Source: Pontibacter actiniarum
Lineage (GTDB): Bacteria; Bacteroidota; Bacteroidia; Cytophagales; Hymenobacteraceae
Assembly: GCF_003585765.1 (NCBI RefSeq)
Contig: NZ_CP021235.1
Coordinates: forward strand, 1,736,001-1,800,000
Length of the DNA: 64,000 bases
Direction: 5' to 3'
Part shown: positions 62,481 to 64,000 of the stretch, piece by piece
Layout: each line of letters starts with the position of its first letter
Position numbering within the stretch: the first letter of the stretch is position 1
Position numbers and translations under genes: made by a program
The notes under the pieces: model-generated
Databases searched by the model: none
What the model saw: only the letters and a program-made list of their open reading frames with translations
What the model was told of the DNA's origin: nothing

Positions 62481-63407
62481 ATGATGAAAAAGTTGCTCCT
62501 CCCCATGGTTTACTGTGCCCTTGCTTTGGCACAGGTTGGTTGCACCAGTAACCTATATTTCGACACCACCATGGCGCCGGAGGTAAAGGTAAGCCCGGAG
62601 CAGTGGAAGGTAGCCGTGATCAATGGCTTTGACCCTGCCGCCCTCGACATAAACCGGCAAGGCAAGGCACAGGCCATCGCCGAGGGGGCTTACCATGCCT
62701 ACGAAGGCGTGCTGCACGCCGTGGAGAATGATGATAGCTTTGTACTGGTGCACGAGGACAGCCTGTTCCAAGGCGTGACGGGTGATTTGCAGCCGCAGCA
62801 TGTGCAGGACCTCTACATGCGCCACCCCCACCACCTGCTCCTGGTGTTGGAGAACTTTAACGTGAGCTTTGATAAGGAGGTGGAGCGGGTGCAGGACGAA
62901 AACCAGGAGGTAGAAAAAATCGCCCACTACACCCTGCAAACCACCGCAACCTGGGCTATGTTCGACAGCACCGGCCTGCTGCTAGACCGCAGCACCATCA
63001 CCCGCCAGGAGCCGTATGACTCCCGCACCGTGATAAGCGGGCTACTGGCCATCGGCCCCTCTTACGCCAACGCCATCGAAACGGTAAACGCCCTGAGCCA
63101 CCAGATCGGGGCTGCTTACTGGTCGCGCCTGTACCCGCGCTCCGGCACGTTTACCCGCACGCTCTACACCAACAGCGCCCTCTCGCCAGCCGTGCTGCTG
63201 ATGCACCAGCGCCACTGGGATGAGGCAATCGAACATCTACAGCCCCTGACCACCTCTGAGAGTAAAAGCCTGAGCGGCAAGGCCGCACATAACCTGGCCG
63301 TGGCGTATGAACAGAAGGGCAAGTTGGAGGAAGCGAAGAAGTGGGCTGTTTTTGCAAAGGCCCGTGGCGCCAAACTTGCCAACCAGCTGCTGCTGATGTA
63401 TAAATAA
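62481..63407 (+). CDS. DUF6340 family lipoprotein
   Basis: 308 residues. A lipoprotein signal ends AQVGC. The body has the DUF6340 layout: PEVKVSPEQWKVAVING near the start, a central LLVLENFNVSFDKEV with TTATWAMFDSTGLLLDRS, and a C-terminal TPR-like helix pair (AHNLAVAYEQKGKLEEAKKWA). It is probably periplasmic or outer-membrane associated. Function unknown. Met-2 is an alternative start. Confidence 0.85.
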   Translation: MMKKLLLPMVYCALALAQVGCTSNLYFDTTMAPEVKVSPEQWKVAVINGFDPAALDINRQGKAQAIAEGAYHAYEGVLHAVENDDSFVLVHEDSLFQGVTGDLQPQHVQDLYMRHPHHLLLVLENFNVSFDKEVERVQDENQEVEKIAHYTLQTTATWAMFDSTGLLLDRSTITRQEPYDSRTVISGLLAIGPSYANAIETVNALSHQIGAAYWSRLYPRSGTFTRTLYTNSALSPAVLLMHQRHWDEAIEHLQPLTTSESKSLSGKAAHNLAVAYEQKGKLEEAKKWAVFAKARGAKLANQLLLMYK

Positions 63408-63451
63408 CACCCGCACAAAGAAACAGCGAATAACTGTAGCAGGCATAACAG

Positions 63452-63492
63452 CAAAAAGAAGCCCCGGCAACGCATGCCGGGGCTTCTTTTTG
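63452..63492. terminator. Bidirectional terminator
   Basis: An 18-bp perfect stem CAAAAAGAAGCCCCGGCA / TGCCGGGGCTTCTTTTTG with a 5-nt loop between convergent genes. Its core GCCCCGGCA equals that of the terminator at 2491-2527. Confidence 0.85.
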
Positions 63493-63511
63493 ACAGTCTC
63501 CGCTGGTTGGT

Positions 63512-64000
63512 TTATTTCGTGGAAATATGCACGACGCCGTTCCTGCCCTTCTCCCCGTACTTCTCTACCGCATCGGTGCTCTTAGACACCTCAATGGAGG
63601 TGATGGTTCCCGGGTCCACAGCGAGCATTTTCTGATAGCTGATTTCTTTGCCGTTCAGGAAGTACAGGGCATCCTTGCCTGCCTCAAAAAAACCGCTTAC
63701 CCCGGAGGTGCTCTCAACCGAGACACTGGCAGAGCCACCCGCTCCTGTGTTAACCTTATTGATTTTTTCCTGCAGTGCTTTCGCTTCGGCTGAGTCTTTA
63801 CCGCCCTTTGTGGTGATCACCACAACACCAGTTACGTCTCCACCTGCTACAAGCCGTTGCGCCTTTTCCCCTTTCAGCACATCCACCTTCTCAATCTGGT
63901 TAGGGTCCAGGCTCTTTACGCTGCCGGCATCCGTGCGCTTTCCGTCTACAAAGTAGACTAGCCCCTCCTGCAGCAGCCCAGTGGATGTGCCACTACCCTT
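63512..64000 (-). CDS. Protein with two TonB-plug-like repeats (5' part beyond window)
   Basis: At least 162 C-terminal residues; the frame is open to base 64000. There are two similar segments. The first (YFVDGKRTDAGSVKSLDPNQ ... GDVTGVVVITTKGGK) and second (YFLNGKEISYQKMLAVDPG ... GEKGRNGVVHISTK) each follow the plug-domain pattern of FxxGK, LDP, IxxIxVxK and GVVxITTK. Between them is a Gly/Ser/Val-rich linker. Such repeats occur at the C-termini of Bacteroidota BlaR1/M56-type peptidases and orphan plug proteins. The N-terminus needed to decide lies outside the window. Confidence 0.7.
   Translation of the reverse strand, partial: KGSGTSTGLLQEGLVYFVDGKRTDAGSVKSLDPNQIEKVDVLKGEKAQRLVAGGDVTGVVVITTKGGKDSAEAKALQEKINKVNTGAGGSASVSVESTSGVSGFFEAGKDALYFLNGKEISYQKMLAVDPGTITSIEVSKSTDAVEKYGEKGRNGVVHISTK

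Noticed and set aside
1..64000. tRNA, rRNA or insertion sequences
   Set aside because: No T-loop-like GGTTCGAATCC context, rRNA stretches, transposase frames or terminal repeats with target duplications were found by eye.

Overview
The window looks like a chromosomal segment of a Bacteroidota bacterium, most likely the Cytophagales/Hymenobacteraceae group (Pontibacter-like). The taxon is inferred from content only: a type IX secretion (T9SS) C-terminal sorting domain (gene at 2-2479), a T9SS plug-family (DUF5103) lipoprotein, a SusC/SusD pair, LytTR and NtrC-type regulators, a DUF6340 lipoprotein and moderately GC-rich coding sequence (about 53% by eye). I found no rRNA, tRNA, CRISPR array, insertion sequence or integrase. 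Most of it reads as core genome with small accessory insertions.

Layout. 1-7.2 kb: end of a secreted T9SS cargo protein, GNAT acetyltransferase, T9SS plug lipoprotein, OsmC, and a LytTR regulator with its LytS-type kinase. 7.6-13 kb: an NtrY-like kinase and NtrC-like sigma-54 activator facing an FtsX/MacB-type permease. The permease's upstream region holds two 16-bp palindromes 21 bp apart and a -24/-12 promoter, so the regulatory circuit can be read directly from the DNA. 13-19.9 kb: pirin, an XRE-S24 (LexA/CI-like) repressor, a subtilase lipoprotein, RecQ, a 16-cysteine copper-storage-like protein and a four-helix membrane protein. 20-22.4 kb: polyamine genes (agmatinase/arginase family and a SpeD-SpeE fusion).

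22.6-33.4 kb is the most unusual region. One minus-strand cluster encodes, in transcription order, a ParA-type ATPase, a 1507-residue soluble chemoreceptor built from nine tandem 92-residue HAMP units plus flanking HAMPs, CheW, CheY, CheB, a P2-less CheA and a CheC-type phosphatase, followed by an AbiC-like membrane protein. No CheR is present. The closest known parallel is the cytoplasmic chemoreceptor cluster positioned by the ParA homologue PpfA in Rhodobacter sphaeroides.

33.5-42.3 kb: SixA-like phosphatase, TopA, a umuDC pair whose promoter shares a CTAA-N5-TTAG operator with the XRE-S24 gene, two paralogous small lipoproteins, and MutS2. 42.5-49.1 kb: YhcH-type protein, two-domain sulfurtransferase, glutaminyl cyclase, MATE exporter, then a compact run of GNAT, HipA-like kinase, DUF3037 and PaaI thioesterase, and a decayed small secreted-protein gene. 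49.5-54.1 kb: SusC/SusD. 54.2-57.6 kb: proC, proB, proA. 58.3-63.4 kb: TIGR02757 protein, efp-accB-accC and a DUF6340 lipoprotein. The right edge cuts a gene with two plug-like repeats.

A further genome-scale signal is the heptamer AAGTATA/TATACTT. It occurs about 45 times by hand count, on both strands and both inside and between genes, well above what base composition would give.
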